Assembly (NCBI GenBank): GCA_036258055.1
Contig: DATAEK010000412.1
Span: forward strand, 1-35,036
Origin: DATAEK01 sp036258055
Lineage (GTDB): Bacteria; Acidobacteriota; Vicinamibacteria; Vicinamibacterales; 2-12-FULL-66-21
DNA length: 35,036 nt
Direction: 5' to 3'
How positions within the stretch are numbered: position 1 is the stretch's first letter; each line of letters starts with the position of its first letter. This document shows positions 25,540-33,484 of the stretch, one piece after another. A program made the position numbers and the translations under genes. Under the pieces are notes generated by a model. That model ran no database searches, was not told the origin of the DNA, and was given only the letters and a program-made list of their open reading frames with translations.

Positions 25540-26862
25540 TCAGAACGCCCACTCCACGCCCAGGAGCGGCGCGATACGATCCGAGAGGCCGTTCTGAACG
25601 ACGTTGAAACGCAGGTTGAACTCCACGAGGACTCGTGATGCGACGTTGGCCTTGAATCCCAGCGCGCCGTCTGCTGTCCAGTACGAGCTGTTCGCGAACC
25701 GGATGTCGGGCAGATCGGCGCTGCCGGCCGCGCCGGTGGCGTGGAGGGTGTAGGTCGACAGCCGTGGCGAATCCAGCACACGGTCGCCAAGCACGTCGAA
25801 GATGATGCTGAACCGGTTGTTGAGGCTCAGGTCGCCGCCAACCGCGTAGTGAAACTGATCTGGAAGGCCGGCCTCGATGTCGTCGTGGACGTCGCCGGCC
25901 AGCACGCTCTTCCCGTTCCACAGGTATGAGATGTTGGCGTGAGGCGAGAAGGCGCCGTACGACGCCGAGAACGCCGCGAACGGGCGCACCCCAGCAGCAC
26001 CGGTGCCGAGGAGGTTCAGCTCGTCGCCGGTCGGCAGCCGAACGTCCACCCCGGCGGCAAAGGCTCGCGTCCCCTCCCGCATCAGCGTGCTTTTCACCCG
26101 CAGGAGCAGGTCGCCGATCCCGGCGGCCGATCCGTCGACGAAAAACTGTTTCGTCGATCCGTACCCTCCGATCGCGAGGTCGTCGCGAAAGTAGTGGACC
26201 TGGACGTTGCTGCCCGTGCCCAGCCGAAAGATCCGCGCATTGGAGAGCAGTGACAGGTGCGTCCTGACCACGGGCACAGCCAGCGACACGTCGATGCGAT
26301 CCGTGATCCCGTAGGTCAACGCGCCGGTGAACTGGCTCACTGTCGCTTGGATGGTATTCGCGGTCGAGACGACGTCGGCGCGGCCGCCGCCCAGCTCGAA
26401 GCTGTCGTGGCGAAAGACCGCCGGAATGTCGGTGATCCCGACCCCGTCGAGGTGATCGAACGAGAAGAACTGAGAGGTGAACCCGAACGCGACCCGCCCC
26501 CGCCCGATGGTTTCGGCACGATCCGCGAGGATTGGGCCGAAGCTGTTCGTCGATCGCACGAAGGTGCCCGTTCCGGAATCGAACTTGTACGTGAAACCGG
26601 ACGCGGGTGACGGCAGCGGCACGCCGGTGAGCTGGCTCGTGAGCGCGATGTTGACCAGACGGAAGTCCGACTGAAACGCACTGTTGAAGTGCGCGGCGTG
26701 ATTGGTGCCATCGAGCTGCACGTCGTCGCTGTTCAACACGAGGCCGTTGGGGCCGTAGACATCCTGGAACAATGTCGCGAGCGACTCGGGATGGGTCTGA
26801 GCGGCCGCCGGCGTCACCGAGATCACCCAGCACAGGCAAGACGCCGCCACGATCATTCGCAT
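25540..26862 (-). CDS. Outer-membrane beta-barrel protein (transporter-like)
   Basis: A 440-residue protein. The ATG at 26862 has AAAGGA 7 bases upstream on the minus strand. A signal peptide covers about 22 residues (IVAASCLCWVISVTPAAAQ). The rest alternates hydrophobic and polar residues in strands with Gly/Asn/Asp turns (FTGALTYGITDRIDVSLAVPVV, AFAAGVDVRLPTGDELNLLG, FAAFSASYGAFSPHANISYLW). It ends in EWAF, a terminal aromatic typical of outer-membrane barrels recognised by the BAM machinery. The YGITDRIDVSLAVP and DVRLPTGDE segments resemble the phenol-degradation MetA / alkane-type transporter barrels, but the substrate is not predictable. It implies a diderm envelope. It starts 35 bases after the stop of the upstream kinase gene. 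Confidence 0.85.
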   Translation of the reverse strand: MRMIVAASCLCWVISVTPAAAQTHPESLATLFQDVYGPNGLVLNSDDVQLDGTNHAAHFNSAFQSDFRLVNIALTSQLTGVPLPSPASGFTYKFDSGTGTFVRSTNSFGPILADRAETIGRGRVAFGFTSQFFSFDHLDGVGITDIPAVFRHDSFELGGGRADVVSTANTIQATVSQFTGALTYGITDRIDVSLAVPVVRTHLSLLSNARIFRLGTGSNVQVHYFRDDLAIGGYGSTKQFFVDGSAAGIGDLLLRVKSTLMREGTRAFAAGVDVRLPTGDELNLLGTGAAGVRPFAAFSASYGAFSPHANISYLWNGKSVLAGDVHDDIEAGLPDQFHYAVGGDLSLNNRFSIIFDVLGDRVLDSPRLSTYTLHATGAAGSADLPDIRFANSSYWTADGALGFKANVASRVLVEFNLRFNVVQNGLSDRIAPLLGVEWAF

Positions 26863-26897
26863 GTGTCAATCCTTTGCAGAAGTTCGTACCCGGTTCG

Positions 26898-29213
26898 CTA
26901 ACGCACGGGCTCGAAGCGGATGTGTTCGATGACCCAGCCCGATCCCGACCGTCGGACCTCCATCGTCGCCCGCGCTTCATTGCGGAGGTTCTGTCCGTCG
27001 ACGGTGACCACGTAGCGTCGAAGGAAGGTTACTGTTCCCCCGTTGCCCGACAGGACAATGCGCGGGTCGATGATCTCGACTGCGATGTGGCTCGCGCGGC
27101 TGAACTCGCCGCGGATTGCCATTTGTGGCGCCCCGCCCAGGCTCGGCCAGACACGCTGCAGCGCATCCATGTCGCGGGCCTCGAGCGCCGATTTGTACCG
27201 TCCGAGCAACTCCATCACGCCGGTTTCGGGGCTCGGTGTCCGCGCCGGCGCGTCAGTGACCGGCGCGGGAGGAGCCGGAGGCGGGGCTGCTGGAAGCGTC
27301 AGCGGCGCCGGCGGCGGTGTGGCCGGCGCGGGGACCGGTTGCGGCCGCTCGGGCGTCGGCGACGACGAGGTGGGTTGCGACGACGGTGCGACCGCGGCGT
27401 CAGGCGGGCGGACGGGCTCTGTTGCCGCCGGCTTTTCGGTTCGTTGAGGCGGCGGAGGCGCTGCGCGCGCGAGGGCTTCGCGAGCCGTGGCCTCGTTCTG
27501 TGCCGCGATCTCCGCGCTCCGGAACAGCCCGCTGGCCTCGTAGAACTTGACCGTGGCGTCACCCGGACGTTCGCCTTGATAGAGCCGCTCCGCCTCGCGC
27601 TCGGCCGTGATGGCCGCGGCGTAGGCCGACGGCGCCAGCCGCTGCGCTGCCGCCGCGCGTGCGGCTGCTTTCGCTCGCGTTACCTGCGCTCTGGCCTCCT
27701 CGGCGCCCCGGCCACGTGAGCGGGCGGCGCCGTCTGCCATGATTCGCTTTGCCTCGGCGTTGCCGGGCGCGACGCTCAGCACTTCGCCGGCGGCGCGCGA
27801 GGCCTCTTCGAACTTGCCCTCGTCGAAGAGCGCGCGCGCCCGTTTCAGGCCGCCATCGACAGCCGCCGCCGCCGCGTGCGCCCGGTCGCGCAGGTGCTGA
27901 GCCGCGGCGTGCCCCGGATCTCGCGCGAGCACCGACTGCGCTTGGCGATCGGCCGCCGCATAGTCCTCGGCCTCGAACGCCGTCATGGCTTTCTGCATCA
28001 ACTCCCCGATCGGGGGTTCGCTCGCGGCGGTAGCGGGAGGCGACGAGGCAATCGGCGCTGACGATTGCGGTCCGCGCATGGCCATCCAGATTGCGGCCGT
28101 CGCGACCCCGAGCGCGAGAACGGCCGTCGCCGCAAGCGCGATGGTCGGGAAACGACGTGGCGGGGGCGCTGCGGTCTGCGGTGGCGTTGCAGGCTGCGAC
28201 GGCGTGACGGGCTGCGACGGTGTTACGGGCTGTGACGGTGTTATGGGCTGTGACGGTGTTACGGGCTGCGGTGCCGCGGCGCTCGCGTCGACCCGGTTCG
28301 ACGCCACTGGCAACGGAGCCGCAGACGTGCGGATCGTCGGCATCTCCGAAGCCAGCCGCACGTCCGAGAATACCCGGCGGCTCGCTGCCGGGGAATCCAT
28401 CGCCGTGAGCTGCTGCCGGTACATCGCGAGATCGCGGAGCATGTCGCCGACATGCTGATAGCGCTCGTCACGCGGTTTTGACAGCGCGTGGTCGACCACC
28501 TGCACGATCTCGGGCGGAAGGGTGGGGTCGAGCTCCTGCAGTGGCTTCGGCGCCAGCTCGAGAATCTTGTACAGGGTGGACGCGTACGACTCACCCTCGA
28601 ACGCCCGCCGGCCGCTCAGGAGCTCGTATAGTACGACGCCGGTGGAAAATATGTCCGCCCGATGATCGACACGCTCGCCGCGGATCTGCTCGGGCGACAT
28701 GTAGTTGATGGTGCCCATCATGACGTTGCTCCGGGTCAGCTCGGAGCTCACGAGGCGGGCGAGGCCGAAATCGACGATCTTGATCGTGCCGGCGTCCGTG
28801 ATGAAGATATTGCCGGGCTTGATGTCGCGATGAATGACGCCGTGGCCGTGCGCGAACTCCAGTCCTTCGCAGATCTCTGACGCGACCTCCAGCTTGCGCC
28901 GCAGGCTCATTCGCGTCGGGTCGGCCATCCGCGCCGCCAGGTCCTGTCCGGTGAGGTACTCCATGGCGAGGTACGGCTGTCCCTCGTGCTCGCCGAGATC
29001 GTGAATGGTGATGATGTTCTTGTGGGACAGCTGGCCGGCGGCTCGGGCCTCGCGGAAGAATCGTTCCCGGCGTTCAGGGTCTTCTTCGATCGGCGTCGAG
29101 ATGACCTTGATGGCGACGATTCGCTGGAGCAGCGGGTCCTGCGCGCGATACACCACACCCATGCCACCCTGGCCGAGCTTTTCCAAGAGCTGGTAGCGGC
29201 CGATTGTCGGCAT
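26898..29213 (-). CDS. Membrane Ser/Thr kinase with Pro-rich linker and NTF2-like C-terminal domain
   Basis: A 771-residue protein. The Hanks kinase domain lies at about 7-270: LGQGGMGVVY, VAIK (K36), HRDIKPGN (128-135), DFG (148-150) and MSPEQIRGE, all intact. A Pro/Ser/Thr linker contains repeated TPSQP units. A TM helix is at about 351-375. Beyond it come helical, TPR-like repeats (AFEAEDYAAADRQAQSVLA, ARALFDEGKFEEASRAAGEVL), a Pro-rich stretch, and a final ~110-residue domain. That domain begins VMELLGRYKSALEARDMDAL and ends WVIEHIRFEPVR, an NTF2/SnoaL-like pattern. It probably senses an extracytoplasmic signal. It precedes the outer-membrane barrel gene by 35 bases, so the two are probably co-transcribed. 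The ribosome site is weak. Confidence 0.88.
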   Translation of the reverse strand: MPTIGRYQLLEKLGQGGMGVVYRAQDPLLQRIVAIKVISTPIEEDPERRERFFREARAAGQLSHKNIITIHDLGEHEGQPYLAMEYLTGQDLAARMADPTRMSLRRKLEVASEICEGLEFAHGHGVIHRDIKPGNIFITDAGTIKIVDFGLARLVSSELTRSNVMMGTINYMSPEQIRGERVDHRADIFSTGVVLYELLSGRRAFEGESYASTLYKILELAPKPLQELDPTLPPEIVQVVDHALSKPRDERYQHVGDMLRDLAMYRQQLTAMDSPAASRRVFSDVRLASEMPTIRTSAAPLPVASNRVDASAAAPQPVTPSQPITPSQPVTPSQPVTPSQPATPPQTAAPPPRRFPTIALAATAVLALGVATAAIWMAMRGPQSSAPIASSPPATAASEPPIGELMQKAMTAFEAEDYAAADRQAQSVLARDPGHAAAQHLRDRAHAAAAAVDGGLKRARALFDEGKFEEASRAAGEVLSVAPGNAEAKRIMADGAARSRGRGAEEARAQVTRAKAAARAAAAQRLAPSAYAAAITAEREAERLYQGERPGDATVKFYEASGLFRSAEIAAQNEATAREALARAAPPPPQRTEKPAATEPVRPPDAAVAPSSQPTSSSPTPERPQPVPAPATPPPAPLTLPAAPPPAPPAPVTDAPARTPSPETGVMELLGRYKSALEARDMDALQRVWPSLGGAPQMAIRGEFSRASHIAVEIIDPRIVLSGNGGTVTFLRRYVVTVDGQNLRNEARATMEVRRSGSGWVIEHIRFEPVR
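28177..28266 (-). repeat. 18-base in-frame tandem repeat encoding TPSQP-type hexapeptides
   Basis: Four near-identical 18-base units run 28195-28266, with a fifth diverged unit at 28177-28194. The minus strand encodes repeats of the type V/I-TPSQP in the linker just before the TM helix of the kinase. Units differ by one to three bases, mostly silent or V/I changes, so recent expansion is likely. The linker may span the region between kinase domain and membrane. Confidence 0.85.
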
Positions 29214-29407
29214 TGGACGGTAAGGACCCGAGGGTCAGGCTTGCCAGATCGGAGGGAACCGGGCAGTCCTGCCTGAAGGTCGGATGATAACAGCGGCCTT
29301 CCGAGCTCCACAAGCACGCGCGCGGGTGGCTCCCGACCGGGTAGACTCTGGAGGCATCGTCCCCCGACACGCGAACCGATCGAACGGAACGCGGAGCAGG
29401 AGAGGGT
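29214..29407. promoter_or_regulatory. Divergent intergenic region between kinase and GH127 genes
   Basis: This 194-base gap separates two divergent starts and must hold both promoters. A TAGACT at 29342-29347, about 60 bases before the GH127 ATG, could be a -10 box. No good -35 match is visible at the expected spacing, so this is weak. AGGAG at about 29398-29402 is the GH127 ribosome site. No other structure stands out. Confidence 0.35.
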
Positions 29408-31750
29408 ATGAGCTACATCGCTCGACGTGATTTCCTCAAAGTGGCTGGGGCGGCCGCATGCGTGGCCGCCACCGAGGGTGGGGTCGCGGATGCGGCGGCG
29501 CAGTCCACACCGGCAGGCCGACCCGCCGACGTCAGAATCGGATCGCCGGCGTACAAGCCGATTGCGGACTACCCGATTCAGCCCAAGCGCTACTCCGAGG
29601 TGACCATCACCGACACGTTCTGGAAGCCGAAGATCGACACAAACGCTGCGGTCACCATTCCATTCGAGGTGAAGAAGCTCTCCGAGGCCGAGCGGTTGGG
29701 CGGGAACGTCCTCGAGGCTGCCATCCTCTCGCTGGTCACGCATCCCAACCCGGAGCTGCAGGCGCAGGTAGAGGCGCGCGTGCAGGAGTTGAAACGATCG
29801 CCTGGCACGGGGAACAACGGCTTCGAGGTTGCGGCCGCGTACTACGACGCCACCGGCAACCGCGATCTGATCGACAACGCGATCAAAACCGCCGACGCGC
29901 TGTATCAGAACTTCGCGACGACGAGTCCGCCGTTCTCGGGCGGCGAGCGTGACGCCATCAACTGCATTCAGTTGTATCGCGTGACCCACGACAAGAAACA
30001 CCTCGACCTCGCGAAGCATTACCTCGACATCCGCGGACTGGACAACTCGGTCAATCGCAGCCGGCACAACCAGTCGTACAAACCAGTGCTCGAGCAGGTC
30101 GAGGCGGTCGGCCATGCGGTCAACTGCGTGTCGCTGATGGTGTCCCTCGCCGACGTGGGGGTGTTGACCGGGATCCGCGGGTACCTCGATGCCTCCGAGC
30201 GGATGTGGCGCGACGCCGTGGAGCGAAAGATGTACGTGACCGGCGGCGTCGGCTCGACCGGCAACGAAGGGTTCGGTGAGGCCTACTCGCTCCCGAACAT
30301 CTCCGCCTATTCCGAGACCTGCGCGGTGCTGATGTTCATCACGCTGAACCATCGGCTGTTCATGGCGACCGGCGACGCGAAGTACATCGACGTCATGGAA
30401 CGCGGCATGTACAACAACGCGATCGACGGCGTGTCCGCGTCCGGCAACCGGTTCTTTTACGTGAACAGGCTCGCGAGCGCCGGTGACGGGCGGGATCTGC
30501 GCTGGGAGCGCGCGTCGCTCGAATGTTGTCCGCCGAACCTCGTGCGCTTCCTCGCCTCGATGCCCGGTTTCGTCTACGCCCAGGATCAGAGGGACGCGAT
30601 CTTCGTGAACCTGTACGTGTCCAGCCGGACGTCGTTCAAAGTCGGCGGAAAGGACCTCGGGCTGTCGGTCGAGAGCGAGATGCCCTGGGACGGCACCTCG
30701 CGGATCACCGTCTCGACGAAAGACGACGTGAAGGGCGCGATCAAGCTGCGGATTCCCGGATGGGCGCGCAACCGTGCGGTCCCCGGGAGCCTTTACACGT
30801 ACACCGACAAGCTGGCGAAGGCGGTCGCGGTTTCGGTCAACGGCAAGAGCGTCAGTGCCGTTCCAGACGCCATGGGCTACGCGACGATCGATCGCGTCTG
30901 GAAGAACGGCGACGCGATCGCCATCGACTTCCCGGTCGAGGTCCGCCGCGTCGTGGCTGATTCGAGAGTCGTGGACGCTCGTCGACGGGTCGCGATCGAG
31001 CGAGGGCCGATTGTGTACTGCCTCGAATGGCCGGATACCGAAGGCGGTCACGCACTGGACGCGCTGGTCGAAGCGTCGGCGCCTCTTCAGGCGTCCGTCG
31101 ACAAGACGTTGTACGGCGGCGTCACCGTGATTCAGACGCGCGCCACTCGAGTCTCGAAATCATCGTCGGCAGCGGCGCCCGTCAGGTTGATTCCCTACTA
31201 CCTCTGGGCGAATCGTGGCGCGGGGGAGATGACCGTCTGGATCTCCTCGGCAGGCTACGTGGCCGGCGACGTGGGGCCCGCGGGTGGGTTCATCTTCTAC
31301 GAGAACCCCAACTACGCGGCTGACGGGTGGCGCTATCTCGAAGCGGCGCCGTTCGATCAGAGCGCCGGCGCGAAATGGGGATGCTTCCGGCGAGCGATTG
31401 CCGGTGCGCGAGGCACCGCGATCGGAACCGGAAAGCAGAATACGGCAGACGTGATGGCGGCATGTACCGATCCCGGCACAGCCGCTGATCTCTGCGCGAA
31501 CCTCAGCGTCAACGGTGTGCGCGGATGGTTCCTGCCATCCCGCGACGAGCTCGCGCTGATGTATCGCAATTTGAAGGCAGCGGGCCTCGGCGACTTCCGG
31601 GACGGCGGGGTGACCGACAACTTCTCGTACTGGGCGTCTTCGCAACAGACCGCGGACATGGCCGCGCATATCGACTTCGCGGATCTTGGACGCCAGCACG
31701 GGGACGACAAAGACTTTCCGCGCCGCGTACGCGCGATCCGCATGGTGTGA
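29408..31750 (+). CDS. Tat-exported GH127 beta-L-arabinofuranosidase-like enzyme fused to a DUF1566/Lcl-like domain
   Basis: A 780-residue protein. The ATG at 29408 has AGGAG/AGGGT just upstream. A twin-arginine signal RRDFLKVAG is at residues 6-14, with the cut near residue 32. The GH127 (DUF1680) catalytic core shows GEAYSLPN, then YSETCA (E303, C305) and LECCPPN (E372, C373, C374). In Bifidobacterium HypBA1, Glu-x-Cys and the Cys-Cys pair bind zinc, and one Cys of the pair is the nucleophile. E291 may be the acid/base. Beta-sandwich domains follow (IKLRIPGWARNRAV, IERGPIVYCLEWPD). From about residue 614 an unusual extra domain starts AGDVGPAGGFIFYEN and ends RRVRAIRMV. This is a C-type-lectin-like DUF1566/Lcl pattern. 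Likely role: removal of arabinofuranose from glycans outside the cytoplasm. Confidence 0.9.
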   Translation: MSYIARRDFLKVAGAAACVAATEGGVADAAAQSTPAGRPADVRIGSPAYKPIADYPIQPKRYSEVTITDTFWKPKIDTNAAVTIPFEVKKLSEAERLGGNVLEAAILSLVTHPNPELQAQVEARVQELKRSPGTGNNGFEVAAAYYDATGNRDLIDNAIKTADALYQNFATTSPPFSGGERDAINCIQLYRVTHDKKHLDLAKHYLDIRGLDNSVNRSRHNQSYKPVLEQVEAVGHAVNCVSLMVSLADVGVLTGIRGYLDASERMWRDAVERKMYVTGGVGSTGNEGFGEAYSLPNISAYSETCAVLMFITLNHRLFMATGDAKYIDVMERGMYNNAIDGVSASGNRFFYVNRLASAGDGRDLRWERASLECCPPNLVRFLASMPGFVYAQDQRDAIFVNLYVSSRTSFKVGGKDLGLSVESEMPWDGTSRITVSTKDDVKGAIKLRIPGWARNRAVPGSLYTYTDKLAKAVAVSVNGKSVSAVPDAMGYATIDRVWKNGDAIAIDFPVEVRRVVADSRVVDARRRVAIERGPIVYCLEWPDTEGGHALDALVEASAPLQASVDKTLYGGVTVIQTRATRVSKSSSAAAPVRLIPYYLWANRGAGEMTVWISSAGYVAGDVGPAGGFIFYENPNYAADGWRYLEAAPFDQSAGAKWGCFRRAIAGARGTAIGTGKQNTADVMAACTDPGTAADLCANLSVNGVRGWFLPSRDELALMYRNLKAAGLGDFRDGGVTDNFSYWASSQQTADMAAHIDFADLGRQHGDDKDFPRRVRAIRMV

Positions 31751-31761
31751 CGGGTCCCGTT

Positions 31762-31817
31762 CAACAGGAGACCTGGAGATCAGGAGACGATATTTCTCCT
31801 GGGCTCATGATCTCCTG
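31762..31817. repeat. Intergenic palindromic element, GGAGATCA family, copy 2
   Basis: The block starting TCAACAGGAG repeats copy 1 (13307) with one difference over 28 bases. The right arm at 31795-31817 is complementary to 31765-31787 at 18 of 23 positions, with a 7-base loop. The two copies share the left arm almost exactly, but their loops and right arms differ, so the arms evolve separately. It sits between the GH127 and M20 genes, 11 bases beyond the first stop. Confidence 0.75.
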
Positions 31818-31857
31818 TCGATTCCCCGGGTGGTATCGGCGATGGAGGGCACAGGGT

Positions 31858-33168
31858 ATGAGCGAACGGCGCGTGTCGATAGCGGCAAATCGAACCATCA
31901 TCCCCCTCGTGTTGCTTGCGACTACCGCGCTGACCGCTCAGGATCCCTCGACGCGGATTGAGCAGGAGACCGCGAAGGTCGTGCCGGCGATCACGGAGAT
32001 CCGGCATCAGATCCATCAGAATCCCGAGCTCTCCAACCGGGAAGAGAAAACCGCCGCGGTGATCGCAGACTACCTGCGAAAACTTGGGCTCGAGGTCCAG
32101 ACCGGCGTGGCGAAGCACGGTGTCGTGGCGTTGCTCAAGGGCGAGCGCCCAGGTCGAGTCGTTGCGGTTCGCGCCGACATCGACGCCCTGCCGGTCACCG
32201 AGCAGACGAGCCTGCCATTTGCGTCGAAAGTGCGCACCACGTTTCTCGGACAGGACGTCGGCGTCATGCACGCCTGTGGGCACGACGTCCACGCCGCGGT
32301 GCAGCTCGGCGTCGCGTCGGTCCTGACGGCGATGAAGGCGGAGATTCCCGGCACCGTGAAGTTCATCTTCCAGCCGGCGGAAGAAGGGCCGCCGCCGGGA
32401 GAGGAGGGTGGCGCGTCGCTCATGGTGAAGGAAGGCGTGCTCCAGAACCCGCGGCCCGACGCGATCTTCGGATTGCACACGTTCTCCGAAATGCAGGTCG
32501 GCGAGATCGGCTACTCGGAAGGGCCGGCGCTGTCGTCGGCTGACACGTGGGAAGTGAAGATCGCGGGGAAGCAATCGCACGGCGCGCGTCCGGAGCTGTC
32601 GATCGATCCGATCGTGACGGCCGCCGAGTTCGTCCAGGCGCTCCAGACGATCCGGTCGCGGACCTTCTCGGGATTCGAGCCGGGCGTCGTCACGGTTGGG
32701 ACCATTCACGGCGGGCAGCGCCACAACATCATTCCGGCCGAAGTCTCCTTGAGCGGCACGATCCGGACGTTCCGCCCGGAGATGAGCAAGCTCGCCGAAG
32801 AAAGGCTGCGCGCAATCCTCAAGGGCGTCACCGAGGCCGCCGGTGCAACCGGCGAGGTCGTCCGCTACGAGCGCGGCGCGCCTGCGACCATCAACCAGCC
32901 GGAGCTCACGCGTGAGAGCGTCCCGTCGCTCGAGCGGGTCGTCGGCAAGGCGCACGTATCCCGCGTTCAGCCGGCGATGGCTTCCGAGGATTTCTCGTTC
33001 TTCGCAAACGAGGTGCCCGGCTTCTTCTACCGACTCGGCTCGGTCAAGCCGGGGACAACGTCAGGCGATCACCATTCGCCGACGTTCCTGGCGGATGATG
33101 CGGCTATACCGATCGGGATAAGGGCGATGAGCACGGTGCTGGTGGATTACGTGTCGCGGCATAGGTAA
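31858..33168 (+). CDS. Exported M20-family metallo-amidohydrolase
   Basis: A 436-residue protein. The ATG at 31858 follows GGAGGG and AGGG sites. The frame is open upstream inside the GH127 gene and the repeat, which is not coding. The first ~27 residues resemble a signal peptide (RTIIPLVLLATTALTAQ). M20 metal and catalytic residues are in place: HACGHD (H138, C140, H142, D143), PAEEG (E175/E176), GLHTF (H207) and DHHSPTF (H405 or H406). The domain pattern matches hippurate hydrolase/IAA-amino acid hydrolase-like enzymes that cleave N-acyl amino acids or aryl amides. The Cys ligand is typical of this branch. It follows the GH127 gene on the same strand by 107 bases; a functional link is unproven. 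Confidence 0.9.
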   Translation: MSERRVSIAANRTIIPLVLLATTALTAQDPSTRIEQETAKVVPAITEIRHQIHQNPELSNREEKTAAVIADYLRKLGLEVQTGVAKHGVVALLKGERPGRVVAVRADIDALPVTEQTSLPFASKVRTTFLGQDVGVMHACGHDVHAAVQLGVASVLTAMKAEIPGTVKFIFQPAEEGPPPGEEGGASLMVKEGVLQNPRPDAIFGLHTFSEMQVGEIGYSEGPALSSADTWEVKIAGKQSHGARPELSIDPIVTAAEFVQALQTIRSRTFSGFEPGVVTVGTIHGGQRHNIIPAEVSLSGTIRTFRPEMSKLAEERLRAILKGVTEAAGATGEVVRYERGAPATINQPELTRESVPSLERVVGKAHVSRVQPAMASEDFSFFANEVPGFFYRLGSVKPGTTSGDHHSPTFLADDAAIPIGIRAMSTVLVDYVSRHR

Positions 33169-33484
33169 TTTCGTCACTGTCCCTGCTGTCCATCCGCGAT
33201 CACCTGGTTGCTGGACCGCCGCCCGCTGGCTGCTCGCGATTTCCTCGAATTCACGTGTTCGGAAAACCGATTTCGAGCGTTTTCCGAGCATGACGTCCGC
33301 CTCCTTTCGTTGCCGCCTTCTATGCCTTGCGATAGACTCGCCGCTTCAAACCGCAGCATCCCGTCCTTATCGACAAGGCTATGAAAAGGTTCGAGCGAAG
33401 GCGGCATCTAGAGCCTTCGCTGGCTTCGTCGTAATCGCCACGCCGATCGTTCGCAGCTGTGTCTGCATGTGACAGGAGCATCGT
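33169..33484. other. 316-base intergenic region before the C11 peptidase
   Basis: No gene is supportable here: the short open frames have no ribosome site and no protein-like composition. The region holds the inverted repeat at 33257-33289. It must also hold the promoter of the C11 peptidase, but I see no convincing -35/-10 pair. AGGAG at 33474-33478, 6 bases before the ATG, fixes the start of the next gene. The stretch is visibly richer in A and T than the preceding genes. Confidence 0.5.
33257..33289. promoter_or_regulatory. Inverted repeat, possible operator or terminator
   Basis: Arms 33257-33267 and 33279-33289 pair at 10 of 11 positions (one wobble), with an 11-base loop. The core is CGGAAAAC/GTTTTCCG. 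It lies 88 bases after the M20 stop and about 195 bases before the C11 peptidase start. It could be a terminator for the first or an operator for the second; no T-run follows. Confidence 0.4.

Noticed and set aside
28177..28266. Possible CRISPR-like array
   Set aside because: Units are contiguous 18-mers without spacers, in frame inside a kinase gene; a coding tandem repeat.
28907..31051. 714-codon minus-strand frame crossing the kinase start and the GH127 gene
   Set aside because: It runs antisense to GH127 and then out of frame through the kinase N-terminus; no protein-like motif.
31525..31857. Upstream extension of the M20 frame
   Set aside because: It overlaps the GH127 3' end and the palindromic repeat; the ribosome site and signal peptide place the start at 31858.
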